Of a stretch of 64,000 bases of DNA, positions 42,625 through 51,679 are shown piece by piece. Origin of the DNA: Variovorax sp. CF079. Lineage in GTDB: Bacteria > Pseudomonadota > Gammaproteobacteria > Burkholderiales > Burkholderiaceae_C. How positions within the stretch are numbered: position 1 is the first letter of the stretch; the number at the start of each line of letters is the position of its first letter. The DNA is taken from positions 1-64,000 of the forward strand of contig NZ_FMZU01000032.1 of assembly GCF_900101545.1 (NCBI RefSeq), written 5' to 3'. The notes beneath the pieces were generated by a model. That model was not told the origin of the DNA, made no database searches, and worked only from the letters and a program-made list of their open reading frames with translations. Made by a program: the position numbers and the translations under genes.

Positions 42625-43374
42625 TCAGTCTTTCTGCAGCCTCTCGGGCTGCGGGTTGTGTTTCATGACTTGAGTCCTTGGTGCCGGACGCCCGGACGCG
42701 GACACGCGCTTGCGGTGCTGCAGCCATTGCATCGAGTAGTAGGTGAGGAACATGCACAGACCGGCCACCGCCATGCAGTGCCCGAAGAAGCCCACGACGG
42801 ATTCCTCGAAGTTCCACCAGTCCAGCGAAATCCGGAACAAGAGCCGGGAGCGCAGGTTCAATGCGAACACGCTGCTCACACCCTGCACCGCGATGCCGAT
42901 GGCCATCAGGCGCAGCACAGCCGTGCGCGCCGCGTTTGCATGCGCGATGCCGAGCAGCTTTCGGGCGGCGGCCATGAGCAGTGGCCAGCGCAAGCCGAGG
43001 TGGATTGCGACGATGAGCAGCAGCCAGTAGGCGATGCCGGCATGTATCAGCCGCGCCGTGGAATCGTCATCCAGGCGAAGGCCCGCAAACAGCGTCTCGG
43101 AGATCGTCAGGCTGGTGGCCAGCAGCGCCACCATCCCGGCCAGGAGCATCATGGTCATGGCGGTGTTGAACTTCGCTCGTCGCTCGCGCGGCACCTTCGG
43201 GAGCGCGGCGAACCAGCGGCGATGGAATGCGTTGTGGATAATGAGCAGCACGAACATGCCGATGCCGGCCAGTTCATGCGCAGCGTTGCCCTGCCAGAAA
43301 TAGGCGAAGGCAAACAACAGCAGCCCAGCGGCGGTGCAGTCGAGCACCAGTCTCAGCAGAAAAACGGGGGTCAA
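42625..43374 (-). CDS. DUF4405-type multi-pass membrane protein (putative cytochrome b-like)
   Basis: A 249-residue membrane protein with about five to six hydrophobic helices. Histidines lie in them at positions suited to haem: GNAAHELAGIGMF, LLIIHNAFHRRWF, LIHAGIAYWLLLIVAIHLGLR in parts, and FFGHCMAVAG. This pattern matches the DUF4405/flavinylation-associated cytochrome group. It might carry electrons to the periplasmic proteins of its operon. The C-terminal 30 residues are charged. Confidence 0.65.
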   Translation of the reverse strand: MTPVFLLRLVLDCTAAGLLLFAFAYFWQGNAAHELAGIGMFVLLIIHNAFHRRWFAALPKVPRERRAKFNTAMTMMLLAGMVALLATSLTISETLFAGLRLDDDSTARLIHAGIAYWLLLIVAIHLGLRWPLLMAAARKLLGIAHANAARTAVLRLMAIGIAVQGVSSVFALNLRSRLLFRISLDWWNFEESVVGFFGHCMAVAGLCMFLTYYSMQWLQHRKRVSASGRPAPRTQVMKHNPQPERLQKD

Positions 43375-43401
43375 GGCACGGCTCCTGTGTCGCGGTAGCG
43401 G

Positions 43402-43959
43402 CTATTCGACGGGCTTGCCGCGAAATTCCGACAGGCGCCCGCCGGTAAAGAGGTAGCCCCGCTCCTTCTGCGATGAATGGCAGGACATGCAGCGCGACGT
43501 GTTCTCCTTCAGATTGATCTGCCGGTCCGGCCAGTACCACTGGAACTGCCAATCGCCGGTACGGCGACGCTCATCGAAGTCCGCGCCCCAACCGGCGCCT
43601 TTCTCCATGACGAAGTACCGGTAGATCTTCTCGTCCCGATAATCCGCCAGCACGAAATGCGTGCCGTTCGGAACCGTCAGACCCTTCTGGATCGCCTCGA
43701 TGGCGGCCCGCGTAGTAGAGATGTGCTCGGTCACGTTCCCGCGCCGAACCGTGGTGTAGTGCACCAGTTCGTCGAGCTTGGGAAATGTGACGCGGTTGGC
43801 CTCCGCATGCGCCTGCAAGGAGCCCCCGAAAGCCGCGCATGCGCCCAACATTGCAAGTGCACCGAGACGCACGATTGTTTTGACTCGAGTCGTGTGTTCT
43901 CTTGCTCGGGGCGACGCAAGGAATGATGGCAGCACCCCGCCAGCCAACTTCCAGCTCAT
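43402..43959 (-). CDS. Cytochrome P460 family c-type haem protein
   Basis: A 185-residue exported protein. A hydrophobic signal lies within residues 30-52 (VRLGALAMLGACAAFGG). The P460 domain follows, with TTVRRGNVTEHISTTRAAIEA, HFVLADYRDEKIYRYFVMEK and the haem site SRCMSCHSSQKERGY (CxxCH). ATG 43959 overlaps the upstream aldo-keto reductase stop as ATGA. It precedes the membrane cytochrome, suggesting a short periplasmic electron chain. Confidence 0.75.
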   Translation of the reverse strand: MSWKLAGGVLPSFLASPRAREHTTRVKTIVRLGALAMLGACAAFGGSLQAHAEANRVTFPKLDELVHYTTVRRGNVTEHISTTRAAIEAIQKGLTVPNGTHFVLADYRDEKIYRYFVMEKGAGWGADFDERRRTGDWQFQWYWPDRQINLKENTSRCMSCHSSQKERGYLFTGGRLSEFRGKPVE

Positions 43960-44948
43960 TGCCCGGTCATCTTCAGCGCGGCCTCGGGCAGTCGCTCGCC
44001 CTGGACCTGGACCTTCGACACTTCCTCGTCGATTCGAAGGAGCTCTTCCGCGCTCAGGTCGAGCTCCACTGCGTCCAGGTTCTCCTCCAGGCGATGGAGC
44101 TTCGTCGTGCCGGGAATGGGCACGATCCACGGCCTTTGCGCAAGCAGCCAGGCCAGTGCCACTTGTGCTGGCGTGGCGTTCTTGCGGACCGCAACGGCCT
44201 TGACGACGTCGACCAGCGCCAGGTTGGCCTTGCGCGCTTCAGGGGAGAAGCGCGGCACCGTGTTGCGAAAGTCCGTTGGATCGAACTGGGTCTTTTCGTC
44301 GATCTTGCCGGTCAGGAATCCCGCACCCAGGGGGCTGAAGGGTACGAAGCCGATGCCCAGTTCCTCCAGCACCGGCAGCAACTCCAGTTCCGGCGTGCGC
44401 CAGAACAAGGAGTACTCGCTTTGCACGGCCGTCACCGGCTGCACCGCATGGGCGCGGCGGATGGTCTGCACGCCCGCCTCCGACAAGCCGAAGTGCTTGA
44501 CCTTGCCCTGCGCAATCAAGTCCTTGACAGCGCCGGCCACGTCCTCGATCGGCACGCTCGGGTCGACGCGGTGCTGATACAGCAGGTCGATACGATCGGT
44601 GCGCAGACGCCTGAGGCAGCCTTCCACCGCAGCCTTGATGTGCTCAGGCCGGCTGTTGGTGCCACCGCTCCGGTCACCAGTCAAAAGATCGATGTCGAAT
44701 CCAAACTTGGTGGCAATCACCACCTTGTCACGGATCGGCGCAAACGCCTCGCCCAGCAGTTTCTCGTTGGTGAAGGGGCCATAGGATTCGGCCGTATCGA
44801 ACAAGGTGACGCCGCGGTCGTGTGCGTCGCGGATGAGCTTGATCATCTCCTGCGTGTCCGCTGGCGGGCCGTACAGGGAGCTCATGCTCATGCAGCCCAG
44901 GCCCAGGGCGGAGACTTCCAGTTGGCTTCCAAGCATTCGGTTCTTCAT
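43956..44948 (-). CDS. Aldo/keto reductase
   Basis: A 330-residue NADPH-dependent TIM-barrel reductase. It contains GVTLFDTAESYGPFTNEKLLG (catalytic Asp and Tyr), VVIATKFGFDID (Lys), DLLYQHRVDP (His) and the cofactor end WIVPIPGTTKLHRLEEN. It reduces aldehydes or ketones. The start 44948 avoids overlap with the flavodoxin gene. It is a close paralogue of the gene at 45591-46580, and the flavodoxin gene lies between the two. Confidence 0.9.
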   Translation of the reverse strand: MKNRMLGSQLEVSALGLGCMSMSSLYGPPADTQEMIKLIRDAHDRGVTLFDTAESYGPFTNEKLLGEAFAPIRDKVVIATKFGFDIDLLTGDRSGGTNSRPEHIKAAVEGCLRRLRTDRIDLLYQHRVDPSVPIEDVAGAVKDLIAQGKVKHFGLSEAGVQTIRRAHAVQPVTAVQSEYSLFWRTPELELLPVLEELGIGFVPFSPLGAGFLTGKIDEKTQFDPTDFRNTVPRFSPEARKANLALVDVVKAVAVRKNATPAQVALAWLLAQRPWIVPIPGTTKLHRLEENLDAVELDLSAEELLRIDEEVSKVQVQGERLPEAALKMTGQ

Positions 44949-44977
44949 CGGGTCATTCCATTCTTTGAGCAGAGGCT

Positions 44978-45577
44978 TCAACTTTTTGCAGCACTCGCCT
45001 TCAGCCATTCGCTTACGCGGTCCATGGTGCGTCTTTCCTGATCCGCTTCCATTGCGAAGCCCTCGTGCAGCCGCGCCTTCGGTGCGACGCTGGCCAGGAC
45101 GGCGCGGCTGTTGCCGAGCCCGTAGCCACCGTGGGTCACGAAGGGGACCAGGGTCTTTCCGGACAGATCGTGCGCGGACAGGAAGGAGCGGATGAGCGGC
45201 GGTGCGGTCTCTCCCCAGATGGGAAAGCCGAGGAAGATCGTGTCGTAGTCCGCCATGTTGGGCACCTTCGCCTCCAGGGCGGGCTCATGGCCACTGTCGC
45301 GCTCCTTGCGCGCCAACTCCACCGTCTCCAGATAGTCTTCCGGATAAGGCGTCGCGGGCCGAATCTCGAACACCTCGGCGCCCCGCGCGCGCCCGATCAG
45401 GCCGGCGACGACACGGGTGTTCCCCGATCGGGAAAAGTAGGCGACGAGCATGCGTGACCTGACGCGCCACACTGCATCGGTGCCTTGACCCGACGCCGCC
45501 GAGGCGCTGCCAAAGGACAAGGTCGCAAGCGCCGCCATCATTGACCGGCGGCCCGGATCGTGAAACGTCGTGACCAT
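44978..45577 (-). CDS. Flavodoxin-family protein with N-terminal export-like signal
   Basis: A 199-residue FMN protein. The core starts at about residue 43 with MLVAYFSRSGNTRVVAGLIG (phosphate loop SRSGNT), then FLGFPIWGETAPPLIRSFL and PFVTHGGYGLGNS. The first 40 residues (GRRSMMAALATLSFGSASAASG) look like a Tat signal, so it may act in the periplasm. It could pass electrons between the flanking reductases and other redox proteins. Intact family length after the signal. Confidence 0.82.
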   Translation of the reverse strand: MVTTFHDPGRRSMMAALATLSFGSASAASGQGTDAVWRVRSRMLVAYFSRSGNTRVVAGLIGRARGAEVFEIRPATPYPEDYLETVELARKERDSGHEPALEAKVPNMADYDTIFLGFPIWGETAPPLIRSFLSAHDLSGKTLVPFVTHGGYGLGNSRAVLASVAPKARLHEGFAMEADQERRTMDRVSEWLKASAAKS

Positions 45578-45590
45578 GCTTGCCCCCGGG

Positions 45591-46580
45591 TCAGCGCCCT
45601 ACGCGCGCCTGCAACGCCGCCGGATAGCGATCCCCCTGGATCTTTACTTCGTGCAGTGCGCCCGCAATCCTGTTCAGGTCAGCCTCGAATAGCTCCACCG
45701 AAGCGGCGCCCACGTTCTCTTCCAGCCGGTGCAGCTTGGTGGTTCCCGGGATAGGCACGATCCACGGCTTGCGAGCCAGCAGCCAGGCGAGTGCGATCTG
45801 GGCTGCCGTCACGCCCTTGTCTTTGGCAATCTGGCCGAGCAGGTCCACCAGGGTCTGGTTCGCCTTGATCGCCTCCGGCGCGAAGCGCGGCACCTTGCTG
45901 CGGAAGTCGTCACTGCCGAAGGTTGCTCCCTCTTTGATGGCGCCCGTCAGGAAGCCCTTGCCCAAGGGACTGAAGGGCACGAAGCCGATGCCGAGTTCCT
46001 CCAGCGTCGGCAGGATCTCGCCTTCGGGCTCGCGCCACCACAACGAGTATTCGCTTTGCAGGGCGGTGACGGGCTGCACCGCATGCGCGCGGCGGATGGT
46101 CTGTGCTCCCGCTTCGGACAATCCGAAATGCTTGACCTTGCCCTCGGCAATCAGGTCCTTGACGGTGCCCGCCACATCCTCGATCGGCACATCGGGATCG
46201 ACGCGATGCTGGTAGAGCAAGTCGATCACGTCGGTTCTCAGGCGCACGAGCGAGCCTTCCACCGCCCGCCTGATGTGTTCCGGCCGGCTGTTGAGGATCT
46301 GCTGCCGGTTGTCGTCACCGAAAGTGAAGCCGAACTTGGTGGCGATCACCACCTGGTCGCGCACCGGGGCAAGCGCCTCGCCGACGACTTCCTCGTTCAG
46401 GTAGGGACCGTACACCTCGGCCGTATCGAAGAACGTGACGCCTCGATCGACTGCAGTGCGAATCAAGGCGATCGCCTGCCGGCTGTCCGTGGCCGGGCCG
46501 TAGCCATGGCTCAGGCCCATGCAGCCCAGGCCAAGGGCCGACACTTCGAGGTTGCTTTTTCCGAGTTTGCGTTTTTGCAT
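45591..46580 (-). CDS. Aldo/keto reductase (paralogue)
   Basis: A 329-residue enzyme nearly collinear with the 43956 protein: FFDTAEVYGPYLNEEVVGEAL, VVIATKFGFTFGDD, LLYQHRVDPDVPIEDVAG and PIPGTTKLHRLEEN. First gene of the minus-strand run 46580-42149. It is divergent from a LysR gene, with a 75-bp gap that carries an inverted repeat, so it is probably regulated by that LysR protein. Confidence 0.9.
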   Translation of the reverse strand: MQKRKLGKSNLEVSALGLGCMGLSHGYGPATDSRQAIALIRTAVDRGVTFFDTAEVYGPYLNEEVVGEALAPVRDQVVIATKFGFTFGDDNRQQILNSRPEHIRRAVEGSLVRLRTDVIDLLYQHRVDPDVPIEDVAGTVKDLIAEGKVKHFGLSEAGAQTIRRAHAVQPVTALQSEYSLWWREPEGEILPTLEELGIGFVPFSPLGKGFLTGAIKEGATFGSDDFRSKVPRFAPEAIKANQTLVDLLGQIAKDKGVTAAQIALAWLLARKPWIVPIPGTTKLHRLEENVGAASVELFEADLNRIAGALHEVKIQGDRYPAALQARVGR

Positions 46581-46584
46581 GGCT

Positions 46585-46628
46585 CAATTCTGGTGATCGC
46601 ACCGCCCTGCGACTAGATGGCAGAATTG
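46585..46628. promoter_or_regulatory. Inverted repeat in the aldo-keto reductase / LysR intergenic region
   Basis: CAATTCTG (46585-46592) and CAGAATTG (46621-46628) form a perfect 8-bp inverted repeat with a 28-bp spacer. They fill most of the 75-bp gap between divergent genes, a likely operator for the neighbouring LysR protein. Confidence 0.4.
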
Positions 46629-46655
46629 GCAAAGACTTGTGAGGAGCCCTCATCA

Positions 46656-47558
46656 ATGAGCATGGAGAGCTACAACGATCTGCTGGCCTTCATTGCCGTC
46701 GCGCGCGAGCGCAGCTTCACGCGCGCGGCGGCCCGGCTCGGTGTCTCGCAATCCGCGCTGAGCCACACGATTCGCGCTCTCGAGGCCAGAATGGGGGTGC
46801 GCTTGCTGACCCGCACCACGCGCAGCGTGTCGCCTACCGAGGCGGGAGAGCGCTTGATGCACAACGTCGCTCCTCGCTTCGAAGAGATCGAGGCGGAGCT
46901 GACGGCGGTGGCAGAACTGCGCGACGAAGCCGCGGGCACCATTCGCATCACGGCGTCTGAATATGCTGCCGAGACAGTCCTCTGGCCAACGTTTGCGAAG
47001 CTGCTCCCCAGGTATCCCCAGATCAAGGTCGAGATCACCGCAGAGCACCGCTATACCGACATCGTGGCCCAGCGTTACGACATGGGCGTTCGCCTGGGCG
47101 ATGAAGTGGCGCGGGACATGACCGCGGTGCGTATCAGCCCGGACGTTCGCTTTGCGATCGTAGGATCATCGGTGTACTTGGCGAAGCGCCCTGCCCCCAC
47201 GAAGCCGCAGGACCTGGCCGATCATGAGTGCATCAATCTGCGCTTGATGAGCAACGGGGACCTGTACGCCTGGGAACTGAAGAAGGGCAAGCAGAAAATC
47301 AATGTGCGGGTCGACGGCCAACTCGTCTTCAACCGACCCCGACAGATCCTCCAGGCGGCACTTGAGGGTTTTGGCCTCGCGTACCTGCCGCAGGAGATGG
47401 CGCAAGCCCATATCGCCAGGGGCCAGCTCGTGCCGGTCCTCCAGGAGTGGTGTCCGGCATTCCCCGGATACCACCTCTACTACGCGAAGCGCCTGCACGT
47501 GTCACGCGCCATGTCGGTGGTCATCGACGCGCTGCGCCATCCGGCCACAACTCCATGA
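46656..47558 (+). CDS. LysR-family transcriptional regulator
   Basis: A 300-residue regulator with the helix-turn-helix AVARERSFTRAAARLGVSQS and the linker RLLTRTTRSVSPTEAGERL of the DsdC/PtxR-like subgroup. The C-terminal domain ends with PGYHLYYAKR. ATG 46656 follows GGAG. It is 12 bases before a second LysR gene of the same subgroup. It is divergent from the aldo-keto reductase operon and probably regulates it. Confidence 0.92.
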   Translation: MSMESYNDLLAFIAVARERSFTRAAARLGVSQSALSHTIRALEARMGVRLLTRTTRSVSPTEAGERLMHNVAPRFEEIEAELTAVAELRDEAAGTIRITASEYAAETVLWPTFAKLLPRYPQIKVEITAEHRYTDIVAQRYDMGVRLGDEVARDMTAVRISPDVRFAIVGSSVYLAKRPAPTKPQDLADHECINLRLMSNGDLYAWELKKGKQKINVRVDGQLVFNRPRQILQAALEGFGLAYLPQEMAQAHIARGQLVPVLQEWCPAFPGYHLYYAKRLHVSRAMSVVIDALRHPATTP

Positions 47559-47570
47559 ACCAATCCACGC

Positions 47571-48464
47571 ATGGCCATCCAAACCTTCAACGACGTCCTC
47601 GCCTTTGTTCATGTCGTGCGTGAGGGCAGCTTCACGCGGGCAGCGGCCGCAGTCGGCGTGACGCCCTCCGCGCTGAGTCATTCCATCCGCGGACTCGAAG
47701 CCCGGTTGGGCGTGCGGCTGCTCACGCGTACCACGCGAAGCATTGCGCCGACCGAGGCAGGCGAACGCCTGTTCAGCAGCGTTGCCCCACGATTCGAAGA
47801 CATCAATGCCGAGTTGGCCGCGGTGAAGGAGCTGCACGACAAGCCTGTGGGGACAATCCGCATCACGTCGGCCGAGCATGCCGCGAACAGCATCCTGTGG
47901 CCCAAGCTGTCCAAGGTCCTGCACCAGTATCCAGACATTAGCGTCGAGATCACTGTCGATTACACGCTGTCGGACATAACCTCCCAGCGCTACGACGCGG
48001 GCGTGCGCATTGGCGATCAGGTGGCCAAGGACATGATTGCGGTGCGCATTGGTCCGGACTTGCGCATAGCCGTCGTTGGCTCGCCTGCGTATTTCGCCAG
48101 GCGCGCAAAGCCCAGGACGCCCCATGATCTGGTGCATCACGACTGCATCAATCTTCGCCTGCCAACGCAGGGCGGGCTCCTGCCGTGGGACTTCAACAAG
48201 GACGGGCAGGAAATCAAGTTCCGCGTCAGTGGTCGATGGGTGTTCAGCAGCAGTTCGCCCATCGTGCGGGCGGCCCTGGCCGACTATGGCTTGGCCTTTG
48301 TGCCGGAGGACATGGTGTTGGAGCACATCGCCGCCGGACGGTTGGTTCGGGTGCTCGACAAATGGTGTGCTCCCTATCCGGGCTACCACCTCTACTATCC
48401 GAGCCGTCGGCAATCCTCGCGCGCGCTGGTGGTGATCGTCGAGGCCCTGCGTCATCGCGCGTAG
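47571..48464 (+). CDS. LysR-family transcriptional regulator (tandem paralogue)
   Basis: A 297-residue LysR protein. HVVREGSFTRAAAAVGVTPSA is the DNA-binding helix region, RLLTRTTRSIAPTEAGERL matches its upstream neighbour, and the C-terminus PGYHLYYPSRRQSS does too. Tandem duplication followed by divergence is the simplest origin. The two may control the aldo-keto reductase run to the left and the CMD/hydrolase genes to the right. Confidence 0.92.
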   Translation: MAIQTFNDVLAFVHVVREGSFTRAAAAVGVTPSALSHSIRGLEARLGVRLLTRTTRSIAPTEAGERLFSSVAPRFEDINAELAAVKELHDKPVGTIRITSAEHAANSILWPKLSKVLHQYPDISVEITVDYTLSDITSQRYDAGVRIGDQVAKDMIAVRIGPDLRIAVVGSPAYFARRAKPRTPHDLVHHDCINLRLPTQGGLLPWDFNKDGQEIKFRVSGRWVFSSSSPIVRAALADYGLAFVPEDMVLEHIAAGRLVRVLDKWCAPYPGYHLYYPSRRQSSRALVVIVEALRHRA

Positions 48465-48588
48465 TGCCGTACCGGCGCGATCGCGCTCGGACTATTCATG
48501 AGTTCAGCTCAGTAGTGAATGCGCAATCATGGGCTTTATCTAGGCGATCAGGCTCCGTAGCATCACGGTTTTCAGGAGCACGTTACCG

Positions 48589-49374
48589 ATGACCCATGAA
48601 GCGCCCACCACATGTCGCGCGACCGCAGCGCTGGCCGTCGCTGTAGCCTTGAGTCTTGGGCAGTGGCCCGGCCTCGCGGCGGCCCAGGGTGCCTCGGTGC
48701 CGCAGACCATGACCAGCACAACCGCCTCCTCCGACACCCTGTCCGCCAAGCAGCAGGCCATCCCGCTGATCGCCGCCTTCATGGCGACGAGCGACTTGCC
48801 AAGACTCAACGCCTCCTTGAACCAGGGACTGGACGCGGGCCTGTCGATCAGCGAGGCCAAGGAAATCCTTGTGCAGCTCTACGCTTACGTGGGCTTTCCG
48901 CGCAGCCTCAATGCCCTGGCCGAGTTGATGAAGGTGGTGGAAGCGCGCAAGCAGCGCGGCGTCCAAGACGCGCCGGGGCGTGAACCCGGCCGCGCCATTC
49001 CTACGGCTGACGCTTTGCGCGCTGCCGGCACCGCCAATCAGACCCGTATTTCGGGCGCGCCCGTCACTGGCCCGGTGTTCGACTTTGCGCCCGTCATCAA
49101 CCAGTTCCTGCAGGCCCATTTGTTCGGCGACATCTTCGAGCGCGACAACCTCGACTGGCAAAGCCGCGAATTGGCAACGGTCGGCGCGCTGGCAGCAACG
49201 CCCGGCGTGGAGGCGCAGTTGCTGTCGCACATGCGTGCCAGCATGCGGGTGGGCCTGAGCGCTGCGCAGTTGCGGCAACTAACGCAGGTCCTTGCCGAGC
49301 GCGGGGATGAGCAGGCCGCCAAGCGTGCCAACGCTGCACTGATGCAGGCGCTTGCCGCTGCTACGGGACGCTGA
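48589..49374 (+). CDS. Exported double-domain carboxymuconolactone decarboxylase (CMD) family protein
   Basis: A 261-residue protein with a signal peptide (LAVAVALSLGQWPGLAAAQG). Two CMD halves follow: one at about 55-115 (LNQGLDAGLSISEAKEILVQ, YAYVGFPRSLNAL) and one at 155-260 (RELATVGALAATPGVEAQLL, SHMRASMRVGLSA). Neither half has a CxxC, so peroxidase reductase activity is unlikely. Its stop lies 2 bases before the next ATG, so it is coupled to the hydrolase. Confidence 0.82.
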   Translation: MTHEAPTTCRATAALAVAVALSLGQWPGLAAAQGASVPQTMTSTTASSDTLSAKQQAIPLIAAFMATSDLPRLNASLNQGLDAGLSISEAKEILVQLYAYVGFPRSLNALAELMKVVEARKQRGVQDAPGREPGRAIPTADALRAAGTANQTRISGAPVTGPVFDFAPVINQFLQAHLFGDIFERDNLDWQSRELATVGALAATPGVEAQLLSHMRASMRVGLSAAQLRQLTQVLAERGDEQAAKRANAALMQALAAATGR

Positions 49375-49376
49375 TC

Positions 49377-50453
49377 ATGAGAGCCATCTCTCCTATCCTC
49401 ACCATCGTCATGGCTGCTTTGCTCACCGCCTGTGCAGCCGGCGGACCCGGCAGCGCCACTGGCGCTCTGCAGATTCGGGACCAAGGCAGCTTCGCGGCCG
49501 GCGGAACGATGACCACTGCGCCGGGCACCTTCGACCCGCGCAAGCCCATGGCGCCGGATGGGCAAACCTACCGGGGCGATCACGCATACGCCTTCTACCA
49601 ACTCCCTGTCGACGCCCGCAAGTACCCGATCGTCATGTGGCATGGCGCGGGGCAGTTCTCCAAGACCTGGGAAACCACGGCCGACGGCCGCGAAGGCTTC
49701 CAGACCATCTTCCTGCGTCGCCGGTTCGGCGTGTACCTGATCGACCAGCCGCGGCGCGGCAATGCTGGCCGAAGCATGGCCGAGGCGACGCTCAAGCCGA
49801 CCCCGGATGAACAGCTATGGTTCAACCAGTTCCGTGTCGGACTCTGGCCGAACTACTTCCAGGGCGTGCAGGTCGACCAAAAGCCGGAGACGCTCAACCA
49901 GTTCTTCCGCGCCATGACACCGAACACCGGGCCGTTCGACATGAAAGTCGTCTCCGACGGGGTGTCGGCGGTATTCGACAGGATCGGCCCGGCCATTTTG
50001 TTTACCCATTCGCAAGGCGGCGGTCCGGGCTGGCTGACCGCAGTCAAGAACGACAAGGTCAAGGCCATCGTCTCTTTCGAGCCGGGCAGCAGCTTCATCT
50101 TTCCGGAGGGTGAAGTGCCGGCGCCCATCCCGAGCGCGTTCGACACGGTGAAAGGCGAAGCCGTACCACAGAAGCAATTCATGGCGCTGACGCGGATTCC
50201 AATCCTGATCGTCTACGGCGACAACATCCCCGAGCAACGGATGGACCTGCCGGCCCAGGACAGCTGGCGTGCGCGACTGCAGATGGCCCGCCAGTGGCGC
50301 GATACGGTCAACCGGCACGGCGGCGATGTGACGGTGCTGCACCTGCCGGAAGCAGGGATCAAGGGCAACACGCACTTTCCCATGTCTGACTTGAACAACT
50401 TCCAGATCGCGGACCTGGTTTCAAAATTTCTCGCACAGAAGGATGTGGACTGA
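49377..50453 (+). CDS. Alpha/beta-hydrolase lipoprotein
   Basis: A 358-residue secreted hydrolase with a lipoprotein signal ending in LLTACAAGG (Cys about 19). The fold includes PIVMWHGAGQFSKTWETT, VYLIDQPRRGNAGRS, the nucleophile elbow LFTHSQGGGPGW (Ser in HSQGG) and a late histidine in GNTHFPMSDLNN. It hydrolyses an ester, amide or lactone at the cell envelope. It is co-transcribed with the double CMD protein. Confidence 0.82.
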   Translation: MRAISPILTIVMAALLTACAAGGPGSATGALQIRDQGSFAAGGTMTTAPGTFDPRKPMAPDGQTYRGDHAYAFYQLPVDARKYPIVMWHGAGQFSKTWETTADGREGFQTIFLRRRFGVYLIDQPRRGNAGRSMAEATLKPTPDEQLWFNQFRVGLWPNYFQGVQVDQKPETLNQFFRAMTPNTGPFDMKVVSDGVSAVFDRIGPAILFTHSQGGGPGWLTAVKNDKVKAIVSFEPGSSFIFPEGEVPAPIPSAFDTVKGEAVPQKQFMALTRIPILIVYGDNIPEQRMDLPAQDSWRARLQMARQWRDTVNRHGGDVTVLHLPEAGIKGNTHFPMSDLNNFQIADLVSKFLAQKDVD

Positions 50454-50565
50454 CGAGTGAGCGCCCAACGCGCAACAGAAGCAAGGGTGCGCGAGGGCAC
50501 AGGCAAGGGTCGTAGCGCGCCCTCGACATCCTTCCAAGCCTTGAACCTTTTTGAGACGTATTTAT

Positions 50566-51621
50566 ATGAAACACACAGCTTTAAAGAACACCCTCATGGC
50601 CGCAATGATCGGCATCTCGGCGAGCGGGGTCGACGCAGCGGACTACAAGAAAAATCCCTTTACCCTGGCCTACGAAGGCGCGATCGCAAAGAATGAACCG
50701 GGCAAGGTCAACATTCATCCAGTCAAGTACAAGCTCAATGGCTTGGACATCGCTGCCAACGTCTATACCCCTGCCAACTACGATCCCAAGAAGAGCTATC
50801 CAACGGTGGTGGTCGCGCATCCGAATGGCGGGGTGAAGGAGCAGGTGGCTGGCCTCTATGCGCAACGACTGGCCGAAAAAGGCTACATCACGATTGCCGC
50901 GGATGCGGCGTATCAGGGGGCAAGCGGCGGGATGCCGCGCAGCGTGGACAAGCCTGCGAACCGCATCGAGGACATACACGGCATGGCGGACTTCATCACC
51001 CGGTATGCCGGCGTCGATGTGAAGCGACTGGGCCTGCTCGGCATCTGCGGCGGAGGCGGGTACTCGCTGGCCGCGGCGCAGACCGACAAGCGGTTCAAGT
51101 CGATTGCGACAGTGAGCATGTTCAATTCCGGGCGAGTTCGCCGCAACGGCTACGTGGATTCTCAACTCGACACCGTCCAGCAACGCCTGCAGCAGGCATC
51201 AGCCGCCCGCGCCCAGGAAATGTCCGGCGGGCAAGTTCTCTATGCGGGAGATGCCGACATGACAGATGAGCAGATCGCCAAGTTGCCATTCGATCTGTAT
51301 AGGCAAGGCTATGAGTACTACTGGAAGACACACGCGCACCCCAACTCGACCTTCAAGTACACCATGAGCAGCTTGCTGGATCTGATGCGCTTCGATGCCA
51401 CCAATCAGATTGAACTGATCCAGCAGCCCTTGCTGATGATCGCGGGCAGCAGGGCAGACAGCCTGTACATGAGCGAAGATGCTTTTGCCAAGGCCACCGG
51501 CACGAGGGAGAAGGAGTTATTCAGGATCGAGGGCGCCACGCATATAGAAACCTATTGGGTTCCGAAGTATGTGGATGCCGCCATTGCCAAGCTGACAGTG
51601 TTCTATGCGAAAACCTTGTGA
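50566..51621 (+). CDS. Alpha/beta-hydrolase with cysteine in the nucleophile position (dienelactone-hydrolase-like)
   Basis: A 351-residue protein with a possible signal peptide (LMAAMIGISASGVDAAD). The nucleophile elbow is LLGICGGGGYSLAAA, with Cys where most hydrolases have Ser. This feature is known from dienelactone hydrolase. VVVAHPNGGVKEQ supplies the oxyanion region, and GATHIETYW holds the late histidine. TTG 50551 could extend it by five residues. It lies 112 bases after the previous hydrolase gene on the same strand. Confidence 0.75.
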   Translation: MKHTALKNTLMAAMIGISASGVDAADYKKNPFTLAYEGAIAKNEPGKVNIHPVKYKLNGLDIAANVYTPANYDPKKSYPTVVVAHPNGGVKEQVAGLYAQRLAEKGYITIAADAAYQGASGGMPRSVDKPANRIEDIHGMADFITRYAGVDVKRLGLLGICGGGGYSLAAAQTDKRFKSIATVSMFNSGRVRRNGYVDSQLDTVQQRLQQASAARAQEMSGGQVLYAGDADMTDEQIAKLPFDLYRQGYEYYWKTHAHPNSTFKYTMSSLLDLMRFDATNQIELIQQPLLMIAGSRADSLYMSEDAFAKATGTREKELFRIEGATHIETYWVPKYVDAAIAKLTVFYAKTL

Positions 51622-51679
51622 TTCGAATTGGTTGCTTCGGCCGCTTTGCGTTAGTCCCAAGTGGCTGGCTGTCGGTATC

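Noticed and set aside
44949..45008. Longer start for the aldo-keto reductase at 43956
   Set aside because: Using the ATG at 45008 would overlap the flavodoxin coding end and add residues not seen in the close paralogue at 45591.
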